Origin: Hydrococcus sp. Prado102
GTDB lineage: Bacteria; Cyanobacteriota; Cyanobacteriia; Cyanobacteriales; Microcystaceae
Assembly: GCA_025454425.1 (NCBI GenBank)
Contig: JALOOL010000080.1
Span: 1-38,660, forward strand
Reading direction: 5' to 3'
DNA length: 38,660 bases
In this document: in pieces, positions 17,240 through 26,341 of the stretch
Layout of the letters: every line of letters begins with the position of its first letter
Position numbering within the stretch: position 1 is the stretch's first letter
Notes under the pieces: generated by a model
The model's database searches: none
Seen by the model: only the letters and a program-made list of their open reading frames with translations
What the model was told of the DNA's origin: nothing
Program-made: the position numbers and the translations under genes

Positions 17240-18028
17240 ATGATGTCACAAGAACCCGTTAACATCACTGAGGTTAATCCACAACCCAAACGCTTTATCT
17301 TAAACGACAGTGCAAGTAACACAGAGATTGTTTTCTTGCCCCAAGCACCCAATTTTGCAGCCCCTCAGCTAGATTATCAAGGTCTAGAAGGGAAGTTTAG
17401 CTTCCGAGGGGATGATATTCGTCAACAAAGAACCGCCCTTGGCTTACTGATTACCGTAACCTTAGAACCAGATGCCGATGCAGGTCAACTAAACCTTAAC
17501 TTAATGCTGCCACCCATTAACTTGGCAGGCGAGAAAGCACAAGAGTTTGAAACGATCGCAATCAAAACCAGAAGTCAAGGACACGTCATCGATCCAGCAG
17601 GTGCGGAACTCTTTTACAGAGTAGTGATGTTAAAAGGGGTTGCTCAAGCTGTCATTCCTTCCGAACTTGCGATCGCACAAGCACAGGAAAGCATTTTAGA
17701 AGTCACTGATGTCCGTCTGTCGGTGCTAAAAAGTTTTCCACCGCAACTCCAGATTGCTGCTTCTGGCACAGTTTCTACGTCTGGCTGGTCAAATCCTCAA
17801 TTAGTACCATTTAATTATGTTCAAGCACCACCAGACGGAATTTACGACTTTAATTTTGTGGCAACTCAACCCCAAGACGTTGCTGCACAGGTAATTACTG
17901 CGATCGCTGCTAACTATATCTGGAAAACCTTTCCTCATGAACTGGTGGGAGTACGAATACATTCATCGACCAATTCTAAAGTAGTTCGGCTCAACGCACA
18001 AATTCCGACCTCGGAAACTTGCGATTAG
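17240..18028 (+). CDS. Unknown protein, full-length member of the duplicated family
   Basis: This 262-residue product starts at ATG 17240 (or the next ATG, 17243) after AGGAGA. It has no signal peptide or membrane helix. The N-terminus (VNITEVNPQPKRFILND) leads to a beta-rich central domain at about 50-150 (FSFRGDDIRQQRTALG, LNLNLMLPPINL) that the 14564 paralog lacks. The conserved C-terminal half has LSVLKSFPPQLQIAASG, APPDGIYDFNFVA and ELVGVRIHSSTNSKVV. I know similar unnamed proteins occur in cyanobacteria but cannot assign a function. Its position before two small genes, a terminator and an RTX gene suggests a role with secreted proteins. A hairpin (18038-18068) follows. Confidence 0.7.
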   Translation: MMSQEPVNITEVNPQPKRFILNDSASNTEIVFLPQAPNFAAPQLDYQGLEGKFSFRGDDIRQQRTALGLLITVTLEPDADAGQLNLNLMLPPINLAGEKAQEFETIAIKTRSQGHVIDPAGAELFYRVVMLKGVAQAVIPSELAIAQAQESILEVTDVRLSVLKSFPPQLQIAASGTVSTSGWSNPQLVPFNYVQAPPDGIYDFNFVATQPQDVAAQVITAIAANYIWKTFPHELVGVRIHSSTNSKVVRLNAQIPTSETCD

Positions 18029-18037
18029 GAAAAACAA

Positions 18038-18070
18038 AGAGCATCTCTCTATGCTGGTGGGATGCTCTTA
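18038..18070 (+). terminator. Hairpin after the 17240 gene
   Basis: AGAGCATC at 18038-18045 pairs with GATGCTCT at 18061-18068. Only a weak T tract follows, so this may be a partial terminator or an RNA-stabilising hairpin. Confidence 0.5.
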
Positions 18071-18183
18071 TCCACCGAACAAGACTAGAAAAATTTACTC
18101 GGAAGGAAACAGCGATCGCTCGCCTCCCATAAAAGGCTGTACCAGACAGTTTGAAAGATTTATCGACAAAAAAGGAGTTATTT

Positions 18184-18486
18184 ATGGCAAATGTTTGGGC
18201 AACAAAGATGGCTACTGGCTATCACCTTAAACCAGGTACAAAGGCTTATTGGGTCTGGTATAACGCTCCAAGCGATACAGTGTACTCGTTCTCAGTTCGA
18301 CCCATTCTTGTGAGTGTTTTGCCCGACTCAGCAGATCTTTACGCAAGTGCAGCAGTTACCAATGTGGGCTACCAGGTTCGCAAAAATTCCTATGAATCAC
18401 CAAAGGGAGAAGTGCATATTGAGATTGCTAACACGGGTTCTAGCACGATCCACTATGACCTATACATCAGTCAAATCGGTATTTAG
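18184..18486 (+). CDS. Small beta-rich protein of unknown function, 100 aa
   Basis: The start at ATG 18184 follows a strong AAGGAG seven bases away; a TTG 11 codons upstream is less likely. The 100-residue product alternates short beta strands (YWVWYNAPSDTVYSFSVRP, GEVHIEIANTGSSTIHYDL), suggesting an Ig-like or beta-sandwich fold. It has no signal peptide, cysteine or membrane segment. It is followed 12 bases later by an 80-residue gene with its own ribosome site, so the two form an operon within the second copy of the duplicated module. The first copy has no counterpart. The family is not recognised. Confidence 0.65.
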   Translation: MANVWATKMATGYHLKPGTKAYWVWYNAPSDTVYSFSVRPILVSVLPDSADLYASAAVTNVGYQVRKNSYESPKGEVHIEIANTGSSTIHYDLYISQIGI

Positions 18487-18498
18487 GAGAATATAGCC

Positions 18499-18741
18499 AT
18501 GAGAATATTTGTTACGTATGACGAGCAAGGCGATATCATGTCGGTCAATACACCGCATGAAACAATGAGTGAAAACTTGAAGCTTATGCCAGGAGAAGGT
18601 CAGTTTGTCACTGAGATCGATCCCAGCCAGATAAGCGATTCTTCACTGGCAAACAGCGATCGCGATGACCTCGCTAACCTTGCCCAGAGACTAATCGAGC
18701 GCTTTCGTATTCAGCAAGGCAAGTTAGTACGCAAAAGATAG
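18499..18741 (+). CDS. Small protein of unknown function, 80 aa
   Basis: TAGGAGA lies eight bases before ATG 18499. The product has a beta-type N-terminus (MRIFVTYDEQGDIMSV), a Pro/Glu-rich middle and a basic helical C-terminus (DLANLAQRLIERFRIQQGKL). It is the last gene before the terminator at 18780. It looks soluble and could bind the 100-residue neighbour, but no function can be assigned. Confidence 0.65.
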   Translation: MRIFVTYDEQGDIMSVNTPHETMSENLKLMPGEGQFVTEIDPSQISDSSLANSDRDDLANLAQRLIERFRIQQGKLVRKR

Positions 18742-18779
18742 TTTCCAATCTCCTGAAAGATTTCAGTTATTAATCAAGT

Positions 18780-18804
18780 AAAGCTCGCGAAAGCGGGCTT
18801 TTTT
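18780..18804 (+). terminator. Rho-independent terminator, second copy
   Basis: AAGCTCGC-GAAA-GCGGGCTT is followed by TTTTT. The hairpin and about 50 bases after it (AGATTTTC, GGAAATTT blocks) match the terminator at 15140 after the first copy. Confidence 0.85.
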
Positions 18805-18991
18805 AGATTTTCAGGACTAAATTTGAGGAAATTTTTAACCAGACACAATGCAAGATATAGCATTTCTCTTTCTAGATAAGGTACAGCTTTGGGGAAAGGG
18901 GAAAGGGGAAAATTAATGTACTTCACCCAACTGAGAATTGCTATAAAAATATTTTCTCTTTCTTATCTCCTTATTTTCTAACCATTCAAAA

Positions 18992-19059
18992 GTCAGTTAC
19001 AAGTCAGAATCATTTCAGTCTTGAACTCAGTTAACGGCAAGTTCTAATGAATTTATAGA
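18992..19059 (+). promoter_or_regulatory. TCAG direct-repeat promoter, copy 2
   Basis: TCAG starts at 18993, 19004, 19015 and 19027 (11, 11, 12), and TATAGA starts at 19054, again 27 bases from the last TCAG. The geometry is identical to copy 1 while intervening bases differ, which argues for selection on the repeats. Confidence 0.62.
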
Positions 19060-19149
19060 ACTAAATAGTTCTCTGCAAACACTTAAATCCACTGATTTCC
19101 CAAAAACAGGAAAAAACCAATAAATCAACTTAAATTAGGAGTAATTAGA

Positions 19150-20521
19150 ATGGATATCATAGTAGGCGGAAAAGGCAATGACTTACTAGTTGGCAGCGAA
19201 GAAAACGACCAAATCAAAGGCGGCGATGGCAACGATACTTTACATGGTCTGGGGGGCAAAGATACCCTTTATGGCGAGAAAGGTAACGACCTTTTACGAG
19301 GAGGAAATGACAACGATCGCCTGTGGGGTGGCGACGGTAACGATATTCTCGTCGGCGACAAAGGCAGCGATGTCTTTTATGGCGGTAATGGCAACGATAT
19401 CATGGTTTGGAATGACGGCGACGGCAGCGATATCATGCGTGGCGGCGCTGGTTATGACACGACCGTGTTTAATGGTTCTGTTGCTTTAGGTGACGAGATT
19501 ACCTTACAAGCCAATGGCGGACGGGCTATCTTCCAACGATCGAGATTAACGGACTCGGTGGCAATGAAAGCTTTACCGTCAAGAGCTTGGTTGATACTGA
19601 CGTGCAGAAAGTTATCTTCAATGGTAACGATGGCAACGATCGCCTCGATGCCAGCCCAACAAACGTTAAAATCGTTGCCGATGGTGGTGTGGGTCACGAT
19701 ACTCTTGTCGGCGGAAAAGCTAACGATCTGCTGCGAGGAGGAAATGACAACGATCGCCTGTGGGGTAGCGACGGTAATGATGTTTTGATTGGCGACAAAG
19801 GCAGCGATGTTTTTGAAGGAGGTGCAGGAAACGATCGCATGATTTGGAATGACGGCGATGGCAGCGATATCATGCGAGGCGGCGCTGGTTATGACACGAC
19901 CGTGTTTAATGGTTCTGTTGCTTTAGGTGACGAGATTACCTTACAAGCCAATGGCGGACGGGCTATCTTCCAACGAACGTGCAAAAAGTTATCTTCAATG
20001 GTAACGATGGCAACGATCGCCTCGATGCTAGTCAAACAAACGTTAAAATCTTTGCCGATGGCGGTAAAGGAAACGATACCTTAATTGGAGGAGCAAATAA
20101 CGATACTCTGATTGGCGGAGATGGCAGCGACCAACTAACGGGTGGCGGCGGCAATGATGTTCTAGTCGGTGGTAGCGTAACGGGAGGATTCATTGACAAG
20201 TTCAATGGAGGCAATGGTAGCGATCGCTATGTCCTCGCCAATGCTAACTCGGTCTTCTACAACGATGGTAACAATTCTACGGCTGGACTCAACGATTACG
20301 GTCTGATTCAGGGCTTCAGCACGAGCCACGATACTATCCAGTTAGAAGGATCGGCTAGTCGGTACGTGCTAGGGTCGTCCCCCATTAATGGAGTTAGTGG
20401 TACGGGTATTTATCTCGATACCAATGGTAGCGGGACTCTCGGCTCCAGCGATGAGTTAATCTCTGTCGTAGCAGGGGTAACGAATTTGAATCTAACGGCT
20501 AGTTACATGAGTTATGTTTAA
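19150..20521 (+). pseudogene. Second RTX-type calcium-binding protein, broken by two frameshifts
   Basis: The gene starts at ATG 19150 after TTAGGAGTAATTAGA. Reading must change frame near 19539 and again near 19976 to reach the stop at 20519-20521. Corrected, the protein has three blocks of RTX nonapeptides (GGKGNDLLVG, GGDGNDTLHGLG, GGDGSDQLTGGGG) separated by a GDEITLQANGGRAIFQR segment. The end is a typical RTX cap (YGLIQGFSTSHDTIQLEG). Both shifts follow the same bases (TTCCAACGA) in two tandem units offset by 437 bases, and part of the segment normally joining FQR to EINGLGG is missing in each. The identical last 100 bases of the two units suggest recent duplication. It could be a true pseudogene, a switchable gene or a repeat-assembly error. 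Confidence 0.75.
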
Positions 20522-20838
20522 CTTAGTTTCTCCTGTGTGTTGTTAAGAAGTTGAAAAATGAGGCAATCCGATAATGGTTGCCTTTATCTAACAAAAAGCC
20601 CCCTAAATCCCCCAACCCTGGGGGACTTTGAATCTCGATTTCTTCTTAGCCCCCGAAATCGGGGGGTTGGGGGGCAGAGGCTAGGGTGTCAAAATCCTAC
20701 CAGAATTCAGCAAGATCGGAAAAACAAATACCACTACAGCCGATCGCGTTTTCCTTACTCCGAATAAATCTCCCAAAGGCAGTCTATGCACTGTCTCTAG
20801 GGTTTTCTATGCAATTTTTTTATTGAGGAAAAATATTC
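20522..20838. repeat. Spacer with inverted cyanobacterial repeat before nrtP
   Basis: At about 20594-20680 lie AGCCCCCTAAATCCCCCAA, then TGGGGGACTTT, and further on AGCCCCCGAAATCGGGGGG and TTGGGGGGC. They can fold into strong G/C stems; these are familiar dispersed cyanobacterial repeats. A 69-residue frame across them (20558-20767) is a translation of the repeat, not a gene. I found no convincing NtcA site (GTA-N8-TAC) before nrtP. Confidence 0.65.
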
Positions 20839-22368
20839 ATGCTCCCAGGATTATTTTCATTTAAAGGTCGCTATCGTATCTTACACCTGACATGGGTTGC
20901 CTTTTTTCTAACCTTCATCTGTTGGTTTAATTTTGCTCCCTTTGCAACGACGATTGGTAAAGAATTTGGTCTAACCCCCGAACAAATCAAAACTTTAAGC
21001 ATTTGTAATCTTGCTCTCACCATTCCAGCGCGAATCGTTATTGGGATGTTGCTCGATCGCTTTGGGCCAAGAATTATCTATTCTAGTTTGTTAATCTTTA
21101 GCACTATTCCCTGTTTAGCCACAGCAGTATCCCAAAACTTCCATCAATTAGTTATCAGTCGCTTGCTGATGGGAATCGTCGGTGCTGGATTTGTTGTCGG
21201 TATTCGCATGGTTGCAGAATGGTTTCCCGCGCAAGAGATTGGTATCGCTCAAGGGATTTATGGCGGTTGGGGTAATTTTGGGGCTTTTGGGGCGGAATTT
21301 ACTTTGCCTATTATTGCCCTTGCAGGCGGTTTTTGGATGGATGGAGGCTCGAATTGGCGAGGTGCGATCGCACTGACAGGAATTCTTGCCGCTATTTATG
21401 GTGCAATCTATTACCGCAACGTCCAAGATACGCCGATTGGTAAAGTTTACCAAAAACCAAAGAGAAACGGCGCGATCGAAGTTACCAGTCCTAAAAGCTT
21501 TTGGGCAGCGATAATTATGAATTTTGGCTTAATTTTTGCCTTGGGCTTGCTGGTTTGGCGATTAGCTCAACCATCGCTTAAATTTCTGAGCCATACTCAA
21601 ATGCTATTTGCCTGGTTGTTTTTAGCTTGTTTGTTCGTCTTTCAAACCTATCGCGCTTGGCAGGTCAATCGAGAAGTTCTCAGTGGAACTAAAATCTATG
21701 CTGCTAACGAACGCTATCAGTTTCGCCAAGTCGCTTTGCTGGCATTTGCCTATGCTACCAGCTTTGGTTCTGAATTAACAGTTGCCTCAATGCTTCCTGC
21801 TTTTTTCGAGCAGACTTTTTCCTTCGAGCATCTAGCAGCAGGCGCGATCGCGTCTACTTATCCCTTCATGAACTTAATTGCTCGTCCCAGTGGTGGTTTA
21901 CTTTGCGATCGCGCTGGTTCTCGCAAGTGGACGCTAACGCTTTTAGCGACTGGGATTGGTATCTCCTATCTCCTAGCATACCGAATCGATCGCAACTGGT
22001 CGATTTCGTTAGCAATTATGGTTATTGCGATCGCAGGCTGTTTTTCTCAAGCGAGTAGCGGTGCTAACTCCGGTATTGTTCCACTGATTAAGAAAGAAAT
22101 TACCGGACAGATTTCTGGTCATGTCGGTGCTTACGGAAATTTTGGCAGCGTGGTGTATTTGACGATTTTCAGCTTAACGGATGCTCAAAGATTATTTCAG
22201 ACGATGGGAATTGCCGCTTTAATTTGTGCGAGTGTGTGTGCTTTCTTCCTTAAAGAACCTAAAAGCATCTTGTTTGAGGAGGATGGGATTAAAAATACGA
22301 ATTTGATAGTTCAACCTAACTCTTTTTTAATCTCACGCAGAGGCGCAGAGGCGCGGAGGAGGAAGTAA
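20839..22368 (+). CDS. nrtP: Nitrate/nitrite transporter, NarK/NrtP type
   Basis: This 509-residue major-facilitator protein has about 12 membrane helices and imports nitrate/nitrite. Family features include FNFAPFATTIGKEFGLT near the N-terminus, the RFGPR loop after helix 2 and the nitrate signature in helix 5 (GIYGGWGNFGAFGAEF). A second Gly-rich signature follows helix 10-11 (SGHVGAYGNFGSVVYL). The ATG at 20839 lies after TTGAGGAAAAATATTC. It is 40 bases before narB, the standard cyanobacterial nitrate assimilation pairing; nirA is not in the window. The last 12 residues (ISRRGAEARRRK) are a translated dispersed repeat and probably extend the native C-terminus. Confidence 0.93.
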   Translation: MLPGLFSFKGRYRILHLTWVAFFLTFICWFNFAPFATTIGKEFGLTPEQIKTLSICNLALTIPARIVIGMLLDRFGPRIIYSSLLIFSTIPCLATAVSQNFHQLVISRLLMGIVGAGFVVGIRMVAEWFPAQEIGIAQGIYGGWGNFGAFGAEFTLPIIALAGGFWMDGGSNWRGAIALTGILAAIYGAIYYRNVQDTPIGKVYQKPKRNGAIEVTSPKSFWAAIIMNFGLIFALGLLVWRLAQPSLKFLSHTQMLFAWLFLACLFVFQTYRAWQVNREVLSGTKIYAANERYQFRQVALLAFAYATSFGSELTVASMLPAFFEQTFSFEHLAAGAIASTYPFMNLIARPSGGLLCDRAGSRKWTLTLLATGIGISYLLAYRIDRNWSISLAIMVIAIAGCFSQASSGANSGIVPLIKKEITGQISGHVGAYGNFGSVVYLTIFSLTDAQRLFQTMGIAALICASVCAFFLKEPKSILFEEDGIKNTNLIVQPNSFLISRRGAEARRRK

Positions 22369-22370
22369 GA
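22326..22370 (+). repeat. Dispersed GCAGAGGCGCAGAG repeat at the end of nrtP
   Basis: CACGCAGAGGCGCAGAGGCG is a well-known dispersed short repeat in cyanobacterial genomes. It is read in frame as SRRGAEARR at the end of nrtP and supplies the stop. Confidence 0.7.
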
Positions 22371-22408
22371 GAGAGGTCTAGTATCTACGTCATCTAGGAG
22401 GATCGATT

Positions 22409-24742
22409 GTGACGAATTCTATTAAAACGCTTTGTCCTTATTGTGGTGTTGGCTGTGGTCTAGAAGTTTCACTTTCAGAGGACAATTCCATATCAAAAGT
22501 GCGTGGCGATAAAAGTCATCCTTCAAATCAAGGTATGGTTTGTGTTAAAGGTGCAACCATCGCTGAAGCATTAGACAAAGACAGATTGCTTTATCCAATG
22601 ATGCGAGAGTCTTTAAATGAGGAATTCCGGCGAGTCAGTTGGGATGAAGCATTAGAGCGTATCGTTAACCGCATTCAATCTGTTCGTTTAACGCAGGGAG
22701 CAGATGCGATTTGTATGTATGGCTCCGGTCAGTTGCAAACGGAAGACTATTATATCGCTCAGAAGTTGATGAAAGGGTGTCTCGGCACGAATAATTTTGA
22801 TGCCAACTCTCGTTTGTGTATGTCGTCTGCGGTAGCTGGGTATCTACAAAGTTTTGGTTCTGACGGCCCGCCTTGCTGTTACGAGGATTTGGATCTCACT
22901 GACTTCGCGTTTATAATTGGCAGCAACATGGCTGAATGTCACCCCATTCTTTTCAATCGACTCCACAAACGCTGCAAACAGAATCCCGATGTCAAAATAA
23001 TTGTCGTCGATCCTCGCGACACGCCAACGGTTGAAGTGGCTAATTTGCATCTTGCCATTCGCCCCGGTACTGATATCGACCTGCTCAACGGCATGGCTTA
23101 TTTGCTGATGCAATGGGGAAAACTCGATCGCAATTTCATCGACAATCACACCGTTAACTTTCCTGCCTATGTTGAAGCGATCGAACACTATCCGGCAGAA
23201 ATTGTAGCTCGACGCTGCAATATCTCGATTGAGGACTTGGAAACGGCGGCGCGTTACTGGGGAGAATCTCAACGAGTGCTGTCTTTGTGGTCGATGGGGA
23301 TGAATCAATCCTCGGAAGGAACAGCTAAAGTGCGATCGCTAATCGATTTGCATCTGTTGACAGGTCAAATTGGCAAACCAGGTGTTGGGCCATTTTCTCT
23401 CACCGGACAGCCAAATGCTATGGGAGGAAGAGAAGCGGGAGGACTGTCTCACCTTCTCCCTGGCTATCGTTCGGTCAAAAATCCTCAACATCGCACTGAA
23501 GTAGAGCAGTTTTGGGGACTCGAACCAGGGAGCATTTCTCCTCATCCTGGTAAAGATGCTTGGAGTATCATTGTCGGTTTAGAAAAAGGAGAAGTCGGTT
23601 TATTGTGGATTGCTGCGACGAATCCCGCCGTCACGATGCCGGATTTGGAACGCACTAAGGCTGCTTTATTGAAGTCTCCTTTCACGGTTTATCAGGATGC
23701 TTATTATCCAACGGAAACGGCTGCTTACGCTCATCTTTTTCTACCCGCAGCACAGTGGGGAGAAAAAGCGGGAACGATGACTAATTCCGAGCGAGTCGTT
23801 ACCTTTTGCCCTCAGTTTCGCGATCGTCCAGGAGAAGCAAAAGCCGATTGGGAGATCTTTGCCCAAGTCGGTCGCCGTCTGGGTTTTGCTAAAGCATTTG
23901 ATTTTGTGGATTCGGCGGCTGTGTATAGGGAATTTGTGAAATTAACGCGCGATCGCCCCTGCGATCTGGGTGGGGTTTCTCACGAACGCTTGCAACAAGA
24001 AGGATCTATTCAATGGCCTTGTCCCCTATCGTCCTGCGGAAGACAAGGGTTGAGTTCAAAGTTCAAAGTTCAAAGTTCAAAATTATTAGGACTTGGGGGA
24101 CAAGGAGGACAAGGGTTGAATTCAAAGTTCAAAGTTCAAAGTTCAAAATTATTAGGACTTGGGAGAGGGGAAGAGAATTTGGAGGATCTTTCTCATTTAT
24201 TTAAAGGAAAACGCCTTTATACTAATTGGCAATTTAATACGCCTGACGGACGAGCGAGATTTGGCGCTTTTCATTCGCGAGGATTGGCAGAACCTCCAGA
24301 TGAAGACTTTCCTTTTGTACTAACCACGGGACGAGTGTACGAACACTGGCATACTATGACGCGCACGGGGCGCATTGAGAAACTGACTAAAAAACAACCT
24401 CAACCATTTCTCGAAATTCATCCCCGCGATGCAGAACGTTTGGGGATTGAAAATGAGGCGTGGGTAGAAGTGCGATCGCGTCGAGGAATGGGTCGCTTTC
24501 TTTCCAAGGTCACTAAAGCCATTTCTCCTGGAACAGTTTTTGTTCCCATGCACTGGGGCGCACTTTGGGCAGATAATGGGGAAGTCAATGCTCTAGCTCA
24601 TTCAGAAGCTTGCCCGATTTCCCTAGAACCAGAATTAAAAGCAATGGCTGTACAACTTCTACCGATGTCTATTTCTAAATCGATGAAGTTAACCAGAATG
24701 TCATCGATTTATTCTAGTTTTCTCACCAAGTCGAAGCAATAG
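22409..24742 (+). CDS. narB: Ferredoxin-nitrate reductase
   Basis: This enzyme reduces nitrate to nitrite in the cytoplasm using reduced ferredoxin, a [4Fe-4S] cluster and a molybdopterin guanine dinucleotide cofactor. GTG 22409 follows an ideal AGGAGG. The cluster ligands are Cys9, Cys12, Cys16 and Cys45 (CPYCGVGC...GMVCVKG). Mo-cofactor motifs include [22 protein letters not shown] and the C-terminal [17 protein letters not shown]. The 777 residues exceed the family's usual roughly 720-735 because two 22-residue units ([14 protein letters not shown]) are inserted at about 547-590, between QWPCP and RLYTNW. The insert is in frame, so the enzyme may be functional. It forms an operon with nrtP. 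Confidence 0.95.
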   Translation: MTNSIKTLCPYCGVGCGLEVSLSEDNSISKVRGDKSHPSNQGMVCVKGATIAEALDKDRLLYPMMRESLNEEFRRVSWDEALERIVNRIQSVRLTQGADAICMYGSGQLQTEDYYIAQKLMKGCLGTNNFDANSRLCMSSAVAGYLQSFGSDGPPCCYEDLDLTDFAFIIGSNMAECHPILFNRLHKRCKQNPDVKIIVVDPRDTPTVEVANLHLAIRPGTDIDLLNGMAYLLMQWGKLDRNFIDNHTVNFPAYVEAIEHYPAEIVARRCNISIEDLETAARYWGESQRVLSLWSMGMNQSSEGTAKVRSLIDLHLLTGQIGKPGVGPFSLTGQPNAMGGREAGGLSHLLPGYRSVKNPQHRTEVEQFWGLEPGSISPHPGKDAWSIIVGLEKGEVGLLWIAATNPAVTMPDLERTKAALLKSPFTVYQDAYYPTETAAYAHLFLPAAQWGEKAGTMTNSERVVTFCPQFRDRPGEAKADWEIFAQVGRRLGFAKAFDFVDSAAVYREFVKLTRDRPCDLGGVSHERLQQEGSIQWPCPLSSCGRQGLSSKFKVQSSKLLGLGGQGGQGLNSKFKVQSSKLLGLGRGEENLEDLSHLFKGKRLYTNWQFNTPDGRARFGAFHSRGLAEPPDEDFPFVLTTGRVYEHWHTMTRTGRIEKLTKKQPQPFLEIHPRDAERLGIENEAWVEVRSRRGMGRFLSKVTKAISPGTVFVPMHWGALWADNGEVNALAHSEACPISLEPELKAMAVQLLPMSISKSMKLTRMSSIYSSFLTKSKQ
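24049..24170 (+). repeat. Tandem 66-bp repeat inserted in narB
   Basis: Two copies starting at 24049 and 24115 read GTTGARTTCAAAGTTCAAAG, then repeats of AAAGTTC and AATTATTAGGACTTGGG. The 66-base period is a multiple of three, so the frame is kept. The TTCAAAGTTCAAAG unit recurs outside genes at 27275 and 32444. Confidence 0.8.
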
Positions 24743-24932
24743 TTTCTGTATAAAAAAATACATTTTTTTGATTATTTAACTTGACATTAATGAGGAGTTT
24801 CCTAAAATTTCTCTAGGGAGTTCGCCTGTGCTTTAACAATGTCTGGATTGCACTATATCTTTATAAGAAATCTACTCAAAGAACCAAGAAGTCGCCGCCG
24901 CAGAAAGTTAAGTTACTTAACAATTAATCAAA

Positions 24933-24974
24933 AAAATTTCCAGGATAACTCAGTTAATTATCCTGGAAATTTTT
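24933..24974 (-). terminator. Strong hairpin terminator between narB and the M50 protease
   Basis: AAAATTTCCAGGATAA (24933-24948) pairs perfectly with TTATCCTGGAAATTTT (24958-24973). A/T tracts flank both sides, so it can stop transcripts from either strand. It ends 19 bases from the protease stop codon. Confidence 0.85.
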
Positions 24975-24992
24975 AGAAGAACTAATTGCTAA

Positions 24993-26114
24993 TTAAGCAG
25001 TTTTTGCTTGTGCTTGTTGTTGCAAGAAATTAATTACTGATGCTTTCTCTAACAGGCCGACAACAACGCCATTCTCGCCGACTACTGTTAGCTGTTGTAG
25101 ATTTTTTTGCTCTAGTAGCTTGACAACTTCTAAAAGAGATTGTTTTGCTGGAATTGTTTCTGTCACTTCTACAGGTTTAACAACTTCGCTCACTTTAATC
25201 TCTGTCCAATTAGAAGTTGGAATTGTTTTCAACTCATCTACTGCGATCGTTCCTAACAATTGCCCAACTTCATTAGTGACTAAAAACTGAGTCCATTTAG
25301 TTTGTCCGATAACATAATCATTAACAAATTCTCGTAGCGTTAATTGGTCGGAGACAATCGGACTATTAGAAATAATGGCATCTTGGGCAGTATATTGGCT
25401 TAATGTTTCATTAACTCTTGCCGATTGAGCGGAAAAACCAGCATTTTGTAATAGGAAGAAACCAATTAATAGCGTCCAAAAACTACCAAATTGACTAATT
25501 CCTAAAATAGATAATCCACCGACAATTATCGCTACCCAACCAAAGAATTGACCGACTCGGCTAGCAAAAATAATTCCTTTGTTGGGGTTGCCTGTAATTT
25601 GCCAAACTAATGCTTTAAGAATATTTCCGCCGTCTAATGGCAAGCCAGGAATTAGGTTAAATAATCCTAAGATGAGATTGATAGATGCAAGTAAATAAAT
25701 AACTGCTTCTAGGGGTAATGGCAGCGTTAAACTATTGCCAAGAATAGTAAATAGACCAAAAAGAAGTAAACTAACTAATGGCCCTGCGATCGCAACTAAA
25801 AATGCTTGTAAAGGCGTGTCAGATTCTTTCTCTAAACTTGCCAATCCACCAAAGAGAAATAAAGAAATCGATTTTACTTTAATTCCTTGCGCGATCGCAA
25901 CAAAACTATGTCCTAATTCGTGAGCGACTACTGAAGCAAATAATAACAGTGCGGCAACAAATCCTAAAATCCAAGGCATTATTCCCGTGAGTTGAGGAAA
26001 CAAAGCAAGTTGTCCTCCATAACTCAAAGTGACTAATCCTAAGACAAAAAACCAAGAGGGATTCACATAAAAAGGAATCCCAAATAAATTGCCGACACGA
26101 ATATTGCCGTTCAT
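24993..26114 (-). CDS. Site-2-type M50 membrane metalloprotease with CBS domains
   Basis: The start at 26114 is preferred because AGAGG lies seven bases upstream and the product begins like the family (MNGNIRVGNLFGIPFYVNPS); an upstream ATG at 26168 adds 18 residues. The 373-residue protein has about six membrane helices. Zinc ligands are His65 and His69 with catalytic Glu66 (VVAHELGHSF) and Asp161 in NLIPGLPLDGG. A C-terminal pair of CBS domains at about 250-370 (AQDAIISNSP, VVKPVEVTETIPAK) probably senses adenine nucleotides. Such enzymes cleave membrane-bound regulators or do quality control; the substrate is unknown. It is divergent from argF. Confidence 0.92.
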   Translation of the reverse strand: MNGNIRVGNLFGIPFYVNPSWFFVLGLVTLSYGGQLALFPQLTGIMPWILGFVAALLLFASVVAHELGHSFVAIAQGIKVKSISLFLFGGLASLEKESDTPLQAFLVAIAGPLVSLLLFGLFTILGNSLTLPLPLEAVIYLLASINLILGLFNLIPGLPLDGGNILKALVWQITGNPNKGIIFASRVGQFFGWVAIIVGGLSILGISQFGSFWTLLIGFFLLQNAGFSAQSARVNETLSQYTAQDAIISNSPIVSDQLTLREFVNDYVIGQTKWTQFLVTNEVGQLLGTIAVDELKTIPTSNWTEIKVSEVVKPVEVTETIPAKQSLLEVVKLLEQKNLQQLTVVGENGVVVGLLEKASVINFLQQQAQAKTA

Positions 26115-26341
26115 GAGATAACCTCTAAAAGTTCTGAATTTTAAATTCATTAATTGGCGTATGCCCAAATTGTAACGAAAGGTTAAAAGCAGTTGACATA
26201 AGTAATGACCGCCCTAAAAGTTCGGTTAACTGAATTGGGTTATTTTCAAAATACTGTTAAATATTCGCGATCGCCCTCTAGCTTTCTGCCTATATAATGA
26301 AAACTTCTCAATAAATAAAGTACTGTTGATAGTAGACCCAG

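Noticed and set aside
20558-20767. 69-residue frame before nrtP
   Set aside because: It is a translation of the CCCCCTAAATCCCCC repeat pair, not a gene.
20640-20838. NtcA binding site before nrtP
   Set aside because: The closest match (GTG...TAC near 20687) has the wrong spacing and a mismatch to GTA-N8-TAC, so it is not called.
24049-24170. CRISPR-like repeat array
   Set aside because: There are only two units with no distinct spacers, and the unit matches a dispersed repeat found elsewhere.
24013-24204. Frame overlapping the narB insert
   Set aside because: It reflects the tandem repeat in a second frame; the narB frame is the functional one.
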